Assembly: GCA_032718475.1 (NCBI GenBank)
Contig: JAUCBJ010007308.1
Coordinates: 1 to 53,947, forward strand
Source of the DNA: Nemertoderma westbladi
Taxonomy: Eukaryota > Xenacoelomorpha > Nemertodermatida > Nemertodermatidae
Length of the DNA: 53,947 nt
Direction of reading: 5' to 3'
In this document: one piece after another, positions 31,651 through 44,900 of the stretch
Position numbering within the stretch: position 1 is the first letter of the stretch
Layout of the letters: every line of letters begins with the position of its first letter
Program-made: the position numbers and the translations under genes
Notes under the pieces: model-generated
What the model was told of the DNA's origin: nothing
Databases searched by the model: none
The model's input: only the letters and a program-made list of their open reading frames with translations

Positions 31651-32327
31651 GCTTTGTCATCATTTCCAGTACCACAATCTCGCACTGATACAAGGTCTTT
31701 TTGTGGTTTAGTGCAGCAGTTTAATGCATTTTCCACAGATATCGCCTTGTTGTCAGCACCAATTACCGCGTTGCTATCGCCTAAGGTCCCATTTGTATGG
31801 GAGGCCCCTCAGCAAAAGGCATTTGATGACCTAATAGCAGTGTTAACTTCGAACCAGGTGTTAGCCCACTATAATCCAGGCTTAAAGATGCGCCTTGAGA
31901 CTGACGCTGCACAGTCTAAAGGCCTGGGTTTTGCATTATGGAACAACAGCCACATACCACAGAAGCAGATATCGTTTGGCGTCTTAGCCAGTGTGGCTCC
32001 AGAACGGTAACACAGACTGAAGCTCGGTACTCAGCCACAGAAATTGAGTTATTAGCGGTAGTTTGGACGGTTCGAAAATGTGGCCTGTTCCTCCGTGGGG
32101 CCCATTTTGATCTAATTGTCGACCATAAGCCCCTTGTGTCTATACTAAACCATAAGCCATTAGATGAGATCGATTCACCCCGTATCATGAGGCTCAAGGA
32201 GAAGCTGGCATGTGTAGACTTGACAGCAATCTGGAGGAAAGGATCGGCTCATACTATTGTGGACACCTTCACTAGGTTTCCGGTTTGCCCACCAGACATG
32301 GAAGATGAAGAAGGTGGGCAGAAATAG
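31630..32327 (+). pseudogene. Ty3 RNase H
   Basis: FCGLVQQFNAF and WEAPQQKAFDDL lead into RNase H with LETDAAQSKGLGFALW, then, in a shifted frame, YSATEIELLAVVW and VDHKPLVSILN. It ends with IWRKGSAHTIVDTFTRFP, a connection-region motif. At least one frameshift lies between 31940 and 32010. Confidence 0.85.
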
Positions 32328-32344
32328 AGCACAGTATTAATCTT

Positions 32345-33607
32345 GTGGCTACCAATGCGGTAAATATTGGTAGTGCAAAGATAGACCCTGATTTAGCCTT
32401 AGAGAAGATTAAGGAAGCTGGTGCAGCTGATGGGGAATACATGAAATTGTTTGACCTAGTAACTAAGGCTGCATTTCCAAACGAAAAATACATGTTGGAC
32501 TTAGAATTAAGGCCATACTGGGCTGTTCGGGATGGCCTATCGGCTTATGATGGTATGGTCCTATATGGCAGTCGCATCGTAGTTCCGAAGCAGATGCTTC
32601 ACAAGATACTAGTTGGGCTCCATGCCGCACACCAAGGACAAGAAAGAGCTCTTCAGCGCGCAAGGGAGTGCGTGTTTTGGCCTGGGCTTACAAATGATGT
32701 GGCCAACCAGGTTCGCAGTTGCCCCGAATGTGAAACCCATAAAGCAAGTTACCGACAAGAGCCATTTATCCACGACATAAGACCAGTGTTTGCAGGTGAG
32801 GCTATATCTGCAGATTTATTTTTTTTATGCGGGAGGTCAGTACTTAGTCATTACGGATAAATACTCTGGTTGGCCCGAAGTATACCCATGCGGGAAAAGA
32901 GGGGTGAACACATCACATACAATCGGCCATTTGGTGTCATGGATTAAGGAATTTGGTTTTCCACGACGTCTACTACAGACAATGGCTCGCAATTTTCGTC
33001 CAACGAGTTTGCGACCTTCTGCTCAGAAAATAACATAAACCATGACCCTTCGTCCCCTCACCACCACCAGGCAAATAGTTATGGTGAGGCGGCTGTGAAG
33101 AGTATGAAGGAGATGTTAATAAAGGTGAGCCCATCAGGTGACACAACCACAATCAATTTCGCCATTGCTATGTTAGAATATCGCAACACACCTCGAAAAG
33201 ATGGCCTCAGCCCAACCCAATGGCGACTAGGACACCATACTCGGACTACATTGCCTATGACCAACTATGCCAGGATAACGGAAACGCAACGTGGAGCAGC
33301 TGAATCTAAAGTGTCAATCATTCGTAATAACGCTTCCCGCCTGAATGACCGTGGGTCTCATGTTATGTCTGTTCTCCAGCCAGGCGAGCATGTTCGGATA
33401 CAAAACCCTCGATCAAATAAATGGACACAATGGCAACCGTTGTTCGCGGTAATGAACGAAACCGAAGTTATTTCGTCCGTACAGATTATGGGTCAACACT
33501 TTGGCGAAATAGGCGATTCCTTCGGCCTGTATTCCAAGCGGATACCCCTACCACATCGGATAGTCATGTTGATCCCACGCCAATACCACAAAGTTCGCCT
33601 ACAGTAG
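32345..33607 (+). pseudogene. Ty3 integrase, frameshifted
   Basis: The zinc finger is visible as LHAAHQG and, later, CPECETHK (HHCC). The first catalytic Asp is in ISADLFF (codon 32813). A T-rich run after it shifts the frame; YLVITDKYSGWPEVYP follows in another frame. The second Asp (32978-32980, TDNGSQF) and the Glu (33086-33088, YGEAAVKSM) lie in one frame with exactly 35 residues between them, the DD35E pattern. The C-terminal part continues to 33607. Confidence 0.88.
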
Positions 33608-33637
33608 ATCAGGATGGCTGGTCTGTGGTGCAACCAC

Positions 33638-33830
33638 ATTAGCAAGCCATAGATACAATGTAAATCAAATTGTGAAAAAATTCAATCCACCAAGTTTATT
33701 TTTTCCTGATAACTTTAATTGTTCATATTTAATTTTAGTCATAAATAATATGGACATAGATTCACATATAAGAGGCAATGCATATTGGACCTCTTTACAG
33801 AGAGCTTCGGTTAAAGACCCATACAAATAA
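33638..33830 (+). pseudogene. Truncated copy of the 45722-46013 exon-like frame
   Basis: It encodes the last 63 residues of the frame found whole at 45722-46013, ending at TAA 33828-33830, with one Cys to Ser change. Its 5' part was lost at the junction with the Ty3 element, so no start or splice acceptor remains. Confidence 0.7.
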
Positions 33831-35065
33831 ACATTGTCCTAAAGGGTAAGGGGGGGGGGGGGTGTCACATCAAAGGTAAACCAGTGTCTAACTATATTTT
33901 AATTATCTGCATTCCATCACGTGTATTTCTATTTATTATTACACGCCCTTTAGTACGGTAGTACATGCAATTATAACACGATTGTTACCAATGTGTTACC
34001 AGACTACTGTGGTATACCTTTTACTTTACGCTGATTGTGTTTTTAACATTTTAATTTATTTAACTTTTATTAATTAAAGCCGCCGGAGGTACAAACAAAT
34101 ACAAATACTAATATTGTATTAACTGATATTGTTTCATGTGGAACGCAATTTAATATTTATTACAACAACTGTAATAATTTATCAAGCCGCGCCCTATAAT
34201 AATTATTATCTCAACTTTAAATAATTAGGGTCCCCGTTCAAAAAACGCCAATCTAACATCTTCAGCTATTCCTCAACAAACCCAGAATACCAATTCAATT
34301 GTAATGGTATCGAATCAAGGAAAGTTACAGAGTCGAAAAATATAATATCTGATTCAAATAAATTATTATTCATTGATTTGATGCTATGCTACAATGATAA
34401 ATCTACATGAATATTAATAAATTTAAAGAAATAATTAATTATGATACCAACGATTTTGGCCAAGTAACAATTAAATAGCAATTTAAAATAATAATGGCAT
34501 TTCGGCAAGTCATAGAAATAACTGATATGGATAACATTAGTAATAGTAAATATGTCAGACTGAATACACAATATTTTAGGAAGTTTATTTTCGAAATATA
34601 CCGTTTTTTAAGCAACGCAATTCAACTTAAACATTATTTTCCAACAATGTGTTGGTAGTTGAACTGCTTTGACAACTGAATAACTGACTATAAGTGAGTT
34701 GTTAGTTGCCATCCCTATAAACTTGCATAACATATTATTGATACGATCTAATATCCTAAACGGGGGCCTTTCATAATATTAAACAAATTCGAGTAAATGA
34801 TGGACCTACTCACAAACACACAAAGGTGGGCGGGCGCCTAATTAATGATGACACGTCTAGGTTAATTAGGGAACCTAATTATCTACAGCTAATAAAGGAT
34901 TCATCGGGGGTTTAATAAATAGGGATGAAAAGGTCAACATTTTAACGGTAAATAAATCGTATTGAGTGAAAATATATAACAATAATAACTATATAATACT
35001 ATACTATATTACTATACAATATAACAATAACTATTTACATCATTGTGTGCAAAGTAGCACTTTGC

Positions 35066-35147
35066 AGCGTTACGACCCGAGTTTATTTATGTACCAAGCG
35101 AGCGCAGCGAGGGAGGTTTACATAAATAAACAAGGGTCTTTAACGCT
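35066..35147. other. 82-nt imperfect hairpin, conserved in both segment copies
   Basis: The outer ends agcgtta/taacgct, then ccc/ggg, then the perfect 13-bp arms gtttatttatgta (35081-35093) and tacataaataaac (35119-35131) fold into one long hairpin. The loop is gcgagcgcagcgagg-like. The same structure is at 47251-47332 in copy 2. It could be a hairpin RNA precursor or a transposon terminus. Confidence 0.75.
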
Positions 35148-35183
35148 GAAAAGTCACCTTTGCAAGCAATGATCTATGTAATT

Positions 35184-35645
35184 TTGTTACATTATGTCAA
35201 CTTATCAGAGTTCGGTATGTGAAGAAAGGATTTTATTGATACTCATTTATACATTTCAATCATCTACTATATCGAATATAAGTGAAATTTATTAACAGGT
35301 ACACAGTATCCGTTCGGTTTTACTGAACACTGTCGCCATTTTCTTTGGTCATTTTATTGTCTTCTATTGGACGTTTCGCCATAAGTGGATTACAGTAGGG
35401 CCTACACGATAAACAATTATTTACATACAGTAGCTAGTCCCGTCACTGTAGCAAACTGGATAATAAAGAAGCACTCATTAACATTAATGGAAATAATACA
35501 TTCTGGAATACGGTAATTTAAGTTGTTTCCATGTCATTGATTACTTTGCAGCGTTCCGTCCTAAAGGCCGCAACGCTGCAAGGTAGTTCTTTGCAGCGTT
35601 ACGAGTAATTCACCAGAAGGCTGTTAAGTTGACATAATGTAACAA
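35184..35645. mobile_element. Putative MITE with 21-bp inverted ends, copy 1
   Basis: ttgttacattatgtcaactta (35184-35204) is the exact reverse complement of 35625-35645. The interior is 462 bp overall, non-coding, with repeated TTTGCAGCGTT words, including an inverted pair gcagcgtt/aacgctgc. No transposase is present. Confidence 0.65.
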
Positions 35646-35705
35646 TTTACCGGCGGTAAATAATTAATATTTTAACAATAAAATATTATTACTATATGAA
35701 CTGAC

Positions 35706-36092
35706 ATGGAACTCCAATGGCACAGAAGATTGGATGACATATTTTTGAATATGTCAGCAATAAGTCCTACATATTGTAGCATTTTAATAAATTTAATAAA
35801 AACCGTCACAAAACCCTATATTATTATTATTACTTACTATTCCAGCACAAAATTAAATATAACCTACCACCGCAATATAATCAGATATAACAAAGTAATA
35901 AATATATATAAACTAGCTACTCACTCCTTAAAAATCCGAAATAATGTAAGAAAGAAATCTAATATAATTCATTTACTAAAACTGCAAAATACAGAGAGAA
36001 ACCAAAATTATTGTTTTAAACGATTTTATAAAAAATGTCATAAAAAACCTTCACCGCGCCGAACGCAAAGGGAAAAATTAAACTTATACTGA
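35706..36092 (+). other. AT-rich open frame of 128 codons, doubtful gene
   Basis: It starts at an ATG and is Ile/Lys/Asn/Tyr-rich, as expected for chance frames in AT-rich DNA. In copy 2 the same frame (47932-48213) ends after 93 codons by a CAA to TAA change, so coding constraint is not evident. Confidence 0.2.
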
Positions 36093-36293
36093 ATATATTA
36101 TTATATAGAGTTATATACCCAACTCACAACTGCAGGGCCAAATGTCCTTAGCGATAATATTATGTAGAAAAATACAATAAATAGAATGTAAACTGGTTTC
36201 CACAATAATAAGTGATGAAAGAGAACAAATTGATTGTACAATTTACTGTACAATATGTAATTTTATTAGTTTAGGAGTCTATCGTTCTATTTA

Positions 36294-36531
36294 TTAATTT
36301 TCGCCAACCTTTGTATTTATCTCGGCTATCCAGGACTCGATCTGCGGCGCGACGACTTCGTTGCGTTTCAGGTAGAAGTGTTTGAGTACGACGTCCCGGA
36401 AACATTCCGGGGATTCCGAACCTGCTCCAACATGGCCCATCGTGCGGTAGCGAACCGGATGTTGTTGGCGTCTTCTAGAACACGTCTGAGTATTCTCCAT
36501 TGTTGGTGTCCGCTCGAGACAGTCGTTCCAA
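36294..36531 (-). pseudogene. BIRC6: BIRC6-like E2 (UBC) C-terminal fragment, copy 1
   Basis: The - strand encodes ECFRDVVLKHFYLKRNEVV and ESWIAEI in one frame and NNIRFATARWAMLEQVRNP in the adjacent frame just upstream. Together they resemble the end of the ubiquitin-conjugating domain of BIRC6 (BRUCE/Apollon), whose family has the pattern KWAMLEQIRNP...CF..V...HFYLKR...WI. The two parts are split by a 1-base shift in a C run near 36410. A further shift lies upstream (near 36470), where ERTPT and TQTCSRR resemble the preceding ER-TP...SR stretch. It ends at TAA 36294-36296. The active-site Cys region is absent. BIRC6 is a giant E2/E3 that blocks apoptosis; this is a dead fragment, GC-richer than its surroundings. 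Confidence 0.6.
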
Positions 36532-36639
36532 ATCCCTTTAATCCCAAGACTCGTGGTCTCCCGCTAAGCGGCGCTGATAAACCTTTCCATCGGTTACAAC
36601 TCAGTCTGTGGGTTTCTTGAACGGCCGACCGCGGTTCCT

Positions 36640-38150
36640 CTTGAGTAAACCTGAGTAAATGAATTTAAATAATAAGTTAATTAATAAGTTAAGCCTTCTT
36701 ATAGTAAGTCTAGCTACGTAGTAATTAATATGATTATGTACGGGATTATTATAATTAAATTACCTTTGCTTTGAATTGATTAATAGTCCTTTTGGGGTCC
36801 CAACATTTCAATATAATCCATTCGGAACTGCCGTTGTTATGTTAATTATTGTAATGCGACGTCTCTATAATAAAGCAGATAATATTTAAGCCTACCGGTA
36901 TGAATAAACAAACTATAATAATACTGGAATACAAAACTAAACAATAAATAATAACTTAACTAGAAAGTCAAGCTTAAACTATACCGAATGAAATAATACA
37001 AAGCCGGTTGGTTGAAAGCCTATTATATTAATATGGAGACACAGAGAGTATTGTTATTGAAGTAATTATATGTCTGGAGGGAGGAATGACCCCAAGTCTT
37101 TGTATAATAGCCGACCTACTCACCGACCGGCATTCAATTAATAATAAAATGCTTCTACGGCTACGGTACAGTACAACCAATGAGTACATTGAATATTAGT
37201 TGAAGGCAATGGACGAATAGCAGCGTAAAGTTAAATTGCAACAGAGGTGAATGAAAACCGAAAGAAATAGGCCACGGTCACTCAGGTAAGCAAGCCTGAA
37301 TGATATGTAAGTATGACAAGGGCTTGAAGTATTGGCTACCCCGCCCATATACTATAGTAACTGTATGAGATTTCATCTTAATTCCCGCTTTGAGGTTATG
37401 AAAGATGATGTTATTCTCACTTTTTAGCTGTTATTTAGGTGAAACAAAGCATAAGAAGAGTACGTAAATAAATACTTGATATTTTCACTTAATTAACAGC
37501 AGAAATGTGTTGGAATTGAAGTTATTAATTTTTGTAGATTACTTACTCGAGAAATGTGTCAAAGACATTTTTGAAAATTAAAGACATTTTTGTGAAAGTG
37601 TTTTTTGACAAGGTGTCTAAGCCAGCCAATGGGGATAGCTGAATTGACATTATGTTTTTTTTGCAATATTGCCCCATAGAATAACATGGAGTAACCATAG
37701 TAATACCATGGTAAGGGCCAGTCCGGTCGCATATAAATTAATAATGTCTCCAGCGGCTGCACCCCCCCGGCCGTCTCTCTCTCTGCTGCCTCTAGCGTCG
37801 GTAGTAAATTCATACTGTGCCACATGGTGGTGTGTAACACTATTCCTATTGTAAGTACAATGAATGTGGAAGGGATGGATAAGGCAATAATTATTCTATC
37901 ATAGGAGAAGGGGAATATTATATGTTGATGTGGGCAGGGAATAATGCCGGTGGTTGGGTTATATTGTTAAAGTAATGAAAAGTTTAAAGGTCTGTATGTT
38001 CGGTTGTTGTGGATGAAAAATGCTGATTTAAAGTTCTTTAGATTCACTGTAAATTGATCTTTCTATTCATACCAAGAACTAACAATCAGAATCAAGAATA
38101 ACCTTATTTGAAAAATTTATTATTTATATATGTGCGATATGCAATGCCAT
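36640..38150. other. Non-coding remainder of segment copy 1 and linker
   Basis: AT-rich. A - strand frame of 93 codons (37559-37840) has no recognisable domain and is only partly kept in copy 2. Copy 1 and copy 2 diverge at 37853-38010, then share gatgaaaaatgctg onward to the array seed. Confidence 0.45.
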
Positions 38151-38160
38151 TGGTTTCAAT

Positions 38161-38950
38161 ATCGATTACAATACCAATATCGGTTATTGGTATTGGTTAC
38201 TGGTACTGGTACTGGTACTTGTACTTGTACTTGTACTTGTACTTGTACTTGTACTTGTACTTGTACTTGTACTTGTACTTGTACTTGTACTTGTACTTGT
38301 AGTTGTACTTGTACTTGTACTTGTACTTGTACTACTTGTACTTGTACTTGTTCTTGTACTTGTACTTGTACTTGTACTTGTACTTGTTCTTGTTTTTGTA
38401 CTTGTACTTGTTCTTGTACTTGTACTTCTACTTGTACTTGTACTTGTACTGGTACTTGTACTTGTACTTGTACTACTTGTACTTGTTCTTGTACTTGTAC
38501 TTGTACTTGTTCTTGTTTTTGTACTTGTACTTGTACTTGTACTTGTACTTGTACTTGTACGTGTACTTGTACTTGTACTTGTACTACTTGTACTACTTGT
38601 ACTTGTACTTGTACTTGTTCTTGTACTTGTACTTGTACTTGTACTTGTACTTGTTCTTGTTTTTGTACTTGTACTTGTACTTGTACTTGTTCTTGTACTT
38701 GTACTTGTACTTCTACTTGTACTTGTACTTGTACTGGTACTGGTACTGGTACTTGTACTGGTACTTGTACTGGTACTTGTACTTGTACTTGTACTTCTAC
38801 TTGTACTTGTACTGGTACTGGTACTTGTACTTGTACTGGTACTTGTACTGGTACTTGTACTTGTACTGGTGCTTGTACTTGAACTTGTACTTCTACTTGT
38901 ACTTGTACATGTAATTGTACTTGTACGTGTACTTGTACTTGTACTTGCAT
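38161..38950. repeat. Hexanucleotide array 2 (TACTTG), with a GGTATT-type seed
   Basis: It starts with ataccaatatcggttattgg, passes through TACTGG units, and becomes TACTTG with TACTAC, TTCTTG and TTTTTG variants. The distal end carries tacatgtaattg then tacgtg, as in the 27.9-30.0 kb array, and it joins the satellite at about 38953. Confidence 0.97.
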
Positions 38951-38952
38951 TG

Positions 38953-41900
38953 TAGTGCCCGGTCGTCCGGACATCCGGGCGACTTTGGAACGGACAAATA
39001 GTCGGACAGACAAGATTAATAGACGCCCAGAATTACAGAATTCCGGGCAGTAATTTGGACAAATTTGCCCGGAAATCCGGACATTTTGCAGGATTTTTGT
39101 ATGTCTGGGCTTTGTAGTGCCCGGTCGTCCGGAAATCCGGGCGACTTTGGAACGGACAAATAGTCGGACAGACAAAATTAATGGACGCCCACATTTACTG
39201 AATTCCGAACAGTAATTTGGATATATTTGCCCGGAAATCCGGACATTTTGCCGGATTTATTGATGTCCGGGCATTCTAGTGCCCGGTCGCCCGGACATCC
39301 GGGCGACTTTGGAACGGACAAATAGTCGGACAGACAAGATTAATGGACGCCCACATTTACTGAATTCCGAACAGTAATTTGGACAAATTTGCCCGGAAAT
39401 CCGGACATATTGGCCGGATTTTTGGATGTCAGGGCATACTAGTGCCCGGGCGTCCGGACATCCGGGCAACTTTGGAACGGACAAATAGTCGGACAGACAA
39501 GATTAAATGGACGCCTAGAATTACAGAATTCCGAACAGTAATTTATACATATTTGCCCGGAAATCCTGACATATTGGCCGGATTTTTGGCTGTCCGGGCA
39601 TTCTAGTGCCCGGGCGTCCGGACATCCGGGCGACTTTGGAACAGGCAAATAGTCGGACAGACAAGATTAATGGACGCCCAGATTTACTGAATTCCGAACA
39701 GTAATTTGGAGAAATTTGCCCGGAAATCCGGACATATTGGCCGGAGTTTTGGATGTCCGGGCATTCTAGTGCCCGGGCGTCCGGACATCCGGGCGACTTT
39801 GGAACGGACAAATAGTCGGACAGACATGATTAATGGACGCCTAGATATTACAGAATTCCGAACAGTAATTTATACAAATTTGCCCGGAAATCCGGACATT
39901 TTGGCCGGATTTTTGGCTGTCCGGGCATTCTAGTGCCCGGGCGTCCGGACATCCGGGCGACTTTGGAACTGGCAAATAGTCGGACGGACTAGTTTAATGG
40001 ACGCCCTGATTTACAGAATTCCGAACAGTAATTTGGACAAATTTGCCCGGAAATCCGGACATTTTGCCGGATTTTTGGATGTCCGGGCATTCTAGTGCCC
40101 GGGCGTCCGGACATCCGGGCGACTTTGGAACGGACAAATAGTCGGACGGACTAGTTTAATGGACGCCCAGATTTACTGAATTCCGAACAGTAATTTGGAC
40201 AAATTTGCCCGGAAATTCGGACAATTTGGCCGGATTTTTGGATGTCCGGGCATTCTAGTGCCCGGGCGTCCGGACATCCGGGCGACTTTGGAACGGACAA
40301 ATAGTCGGACAGACAAGATTAATGGACGCCCAGATTTACTGAATTCCGAACAGTAATTTGGACAAATTTGCCCGGAAATCCGGACATTTTGGCCGGATTT
40401 TTGGCTGTCCGGGCATTCTAGTGCCCGGTCGCCCGGACATCCGGGCGACTTTGGAACGGGCAAATAGTCGGACGGACTAGTTTAATGGACGCCCAGATTT
40501 ACTGAATTCCGAACAGTAATTTGGACAAATTTGCCCGGAAATCCGGACATTTTGGCCGGATTTTTGGATGTCCGGGCATTCTAGTGCCCGGGCGTCCGGA
40601 CATCCGGGCGACTTTGGAACGGACAAATAGTCGGACAGACAAGTTTAATGGACGCCCAGATTTACAGAATTCCGAACAGTAATTTGGACAAATTTGCCCG
40701 GAAATCCGGACATTTTGCCGGATTTTTGGATGTCCGGGCATTCTAGTGCCCGGGCGTCCGGACATCCGGGCGACTTTGGAACGGACAAATAGTCGGACAG
40801 ACAAGATTAATGGACGCCCAGATTTACTGAATTCCGAACAGTAATTTGGACAAATTTGCCCGGAAATCCGGACATTTTGCCGGATTTTTGGATGTCCGGG
40901 CATTCTAGTGCCCGGGCGTCCGGACATCCGGGCGACTTTGGAACGGACAAATAGTCGGACAGACAAGATTAATGGACGCCCAGATTTACTGAATTCCGAA
41001 CAGTAATTTGGACAAATTTGCCCGGAAATTCGGACAATTTGGCCGGATTTTTGGATGTCCGGGCATTCTAGTGCCCGGGCGTCCGGACATCCGGGCGACT
41101 TTGGAACGGACAAATAGTCGGACAGACAAGATTAATGGACGCCCAGATTTACTGAATTCCGAACAGTAATTTGGACAAATTTGCCCGGAAATCCGGACAT
41201 TTTGCCGGATTTTTGGATGTCCGGGCATTCTAGTGCCCGGGCGTCCGGACATCCGGGCGACTTTGGAACGGACAAATAGTCGGACAGACAAGATTAATGG
41301 ACGCCCAGATTTACTGAATTCCGAACAGTAATTTGGACAAATTTGCCCGGAAATCCGGACATTTTGCCGGATTTTTGGATGTCCGGGCATTCTAGTGCCC
41401 GGGCGTCCGGACATCCGGGCGACTTTGGAACGGACAAATAGTCGGACAGACAAGATTAATGGACGCCCAGATTTACTGAATTCCGAACAGTAATTTGGAC
41501 AAATTTGCCCGGAAATTCGGACAATTTGGCCGGATTTTTGGCTGTCCGGGCATTCTAGTGCCCGGTCGCCCGGACATCCGGGCGACTTTGGAACGGACAA
41601 ATAGTCGGACAGACAAGATTAATGGACGCCCAGAATTACAGAATTCCGAACAGTAATTTATACAAATTTGCCCGGAAATCCGGACATTTTACCGATTTTT
41701 GGATGTCCGGGCATTCTAGTGCCCGGGCGTCCGGACATCCGGGCGACTTTGGAACGGGCAAATAGTCGGACGGACTAGTTTAATGGACGCCCAGATTTAC
41801 TGAATTCCGAACAGTAATTTGGACAAATTTGCCCGGAAATCCGGACAATTTGGCCGGATTTTTGGCTGTCCGGGCATTCTAGTGCCCGGTCGCCCGGACA

Positions 41901-44900
41901 TCCGGGCGACTTTGGAACGGACAAATAGTCGGACAGACAAGATTAATGGACGCCCAGATTTACAGAATTCCGAACAGTAATTTGGACAAATTTGCCCGGA
42001 AATCCGGACATTTTGCCGATTTTTGGATGTCCGGGCATTCTAGTGCCCGGGCGTCCGGACATCCGGGCGACTTTGGAACGGACAAATAGTCGGACAGACA
42101 AGATTAATGGACGCCCAGATTTACTGAATTCCGAACAGTAATTTGGACAAATTTGCCCGGAAATCCGGACATTTTGACCGGATTTTTGGATGTCCGGGCA
42201 TTCTAGTGCCCGGGCGTCCGGACATCCGGGCGACTTTGGAACGGACAAATAGTCGGACGGACTAGTTTAATGGACGCCCAGATTTACTGAATTCCGAACA
42301 GTAATTTGGACAAATTTGCCCGGAAATCCGGACATTTTGGCCGGATTTTTGGATGTCCGGGCATTCTAGTGCCCGGGCGTCCGGAAATCCGGGCGACTTT
42401 GGAACAGGACAAATAGTCGAACAGACAAGTTTAATGGACGCCCTGATTTACAGAATTCCGAACAGTAATTTGGACAAATTTGCCCGGAAATCCGGACATT
42501 TTGCCGGATTTTTGGATGTCCGGGCATTCTAGTGCCCGGTCGCCCGGACATCCGGGCGACTTTGGAACGGACAAATAGTCGGACAGACAAGATTAATGGA
42601 CGCCCGAATTTACAGAATTCCGAACAGTAATTTGGATCAAATTTGCCCGGAAATCCGGACATTTTGACCGGATTTTTGGATGTCCGGGCATTCTAGTGCC
42701 CGGGCGTCCGGACATCCGGGCGACTTTGGAACGGACAAATAGTCGGACGGACTAGTTTAATGGACGCCCAGATTTACTGAATTCCGAACAGTAATTTGGA
42801 CAAATTTGCCCGGAAATCCGGACATTTTGGCCGGATTTTTGGCTGTCCGGGCATTCTAGTGCCCGGTCGCCCGGACATCCGGGCGACTTTGGAACAGGAC
42901 AAATAGTCGGACAGACAAGTTTAATGGACGCCCTGATTTACAGAATTCCGAACAGTAATTTGGACAAATTTGCCCGGAAATCCGGACATTTTGACCGGAT
43001 TTTTGGATGTCCGGGCATTCTAGTGCCCGGTCGCCCGGACATCCGGGCGACTTTGGAACGGACAAATAGTCGGACAGACAAGATTAATGGACGCCCAATT
43101 TACTGAATTCCGAACAGTAATTTGGACAAATTTGCCCGGAAATCCGGACATTTTGACCGGATTTTTGGATGTCCGGGCATTCTAGTGCCCGGGCGTCCGG
43201 ACATCCGGGCGACTTTGGAACGGACAAATAGTCGGACGGACTAGTTTAATGGACGCCCAGATTTACTGAATTCCGAACAGTAATTTGGACAAATTTGCCC
43301 GGAAATCCGGACATATTTGGCCGGATTTTTGGCTGTCCGGGCATTCTAGTGCCCGGTCGCCCGGACATCCGGGCGACTTTGGAACGGACAAATAGTCGGA
43401 CAGACAAGATTAATGGACGCCTAGAATTACAGAATTCCGAACAGTAATTTATACAAATTTGCCCGGAAATCCGGACATTTTACCGATTTTTGGATGTCCG
43501 GGCATTCTAGTGCCCGGGCGTCCGGACATCCGGGCGACTTTGGAACGGGCAAATAGTCGGACGGACTAGTTTAATGGACGCCCAGATTTACTGAATTCCG
43601 AACAGTAATTTGGACAAATTTGCCCGGAAATCCGGACATTTTGGCCGGATTTTTGGCTGTCCGGGCATTCTAGTGCCCGGTCGCCCGGACATCCGGGCGA
43701 CTTTGGAACGAACAAATAGTCGGACAGACAAGATTAATGGACGCCCAGATTTACTGAATTCCGAACAGTAATTTGGACATATTTGCCCGGAAATCCGGAC
43801 ATTTTGACCGGATTTTTGGATGTCCGGGCATGCTAGTGCCCGGGCGTCCGGACATCCGGGCGACTTTGGAACGGACAAATAGTCGGACGGACAAGTTTAA
43901 TGGACGCCCAGATTTACTGAATTCCGAACAGTAATTTGGACAAATTTGCCCGGAAATCCGGACATTTTGGCCGGATTTTTGGCTGTCCGGGCATTCTAGT
44001 GCCCGGTCGCCCGGACATCCGGGCGACTTTGGAACGGACAAATAGTCGGACAGACAAGATTAATGGACGCCCAGATTTACTGAATTCCGAACAGTAATTT
44101 GGACAAATTTGCCCGGAAATCCGGACATTTTGACCGGATTTTTGGATGTCCGGGCATGCTAGTGCCCGGGCGTCCGGACATCCGGGCGACTTTGGAACGG
44201 GCAAATAGTCGGACGGACTAGTTTAATGGACGCCCAGATTTACTGAATTCCGAACAGTAATTTGGACAAATTTGCCCGGAAATCCGGACATTTTGGCCGG
44301 ATTTTTGGATGTCCGGCATTCTAGTGCCCGGGCGTCCGGACATCCGGGCGACTTTGGAACGGACAAATAGTCGAGACAGACAAATTTAAAGGAAATCCAG
44401 ATTTACAGAATTCCGAACAGTATTTTCGACAAATTGCCGGAAATCCGGACATTTTGGCCGGATTTTTGGATGTCCGGGCATCATAGTGCCCGGTCGTCCG
44501 GACATCCGGGCGACTTTGCAACGGTCAAATAGTCGGACAGACAAGTTTACTGGACGCCATATTTGCAGAATTCCGGACAGTATTTTGGACAAATTCCCGG
44601 AAATCCGGACATTTTGGCCGGATTTTTGGATGTCCGGGCATTCTAGTGCCCGGGCGTCCGGACATCCGGGCGACTTTGGAACAGACAAATAGTCGGAAAG
44701 ACAAGATTAATGGACGCGCAGATTTACAGAATTCGGACAGTAATTTGGACAATTTGCCCGGACATCGGACATTTTGGACGGATTTATGGAAGTTTGGGCA
44801 TCCTAGTGCCCGGACATCCAATCAAACAGACGTCCAGGAAGACTATCGGACCGGACAATGAGCAGACAGACAAAATTAGACAGACAAGCTTGCTAGACGG

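Larger units (their letters stand above)
30136..33636 (+). mobile_element. 5'-truncated, decayed Ty3/gypsy retrotransposon
   Basis: Domains are in order: CCHC knuckles, aspartic protease, reverse transcriptase, RNase H, integrase with zinc finger and DD35E core. The order RT-RNase H-integrase is that of Ty3/gypsy. At least five frame changes break pol. The 5' end starts at the satellite remnant, within the nucleocapsid. The 3' end runs straight into the duplicated segment at 33637. No LTR was found on either side. Confidence 0.9.
33637..37852 (+). repeat. Duplicated ~4.2-kb segment, copy 1
   Basis: It matches 45820-50075 in direct orientation with few substitutions by eye. It begins in the middle of an exon-like frame (33638-33830) and is joined to the Ty3 element. 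It lacks 44 bases present in copy 2 (47495-47538). A less similar linker follows (37853-38010), then similarity resumes to the hexanucleotide seed near 38160. Confidence 0.95.

Noticed and set aside
35706-36092. 128-residue protein in segment copy 1
   Set aside because: AT-rich composition and a nonsense change in copy 2 make a real gene unlikely.
40499-44204. Repeated 96- to 204-residue frames on the - strand
   Set aside because: They recur with the 162-163-bp monomer; they are satellite frames kept open because the period is a multiple of 3.
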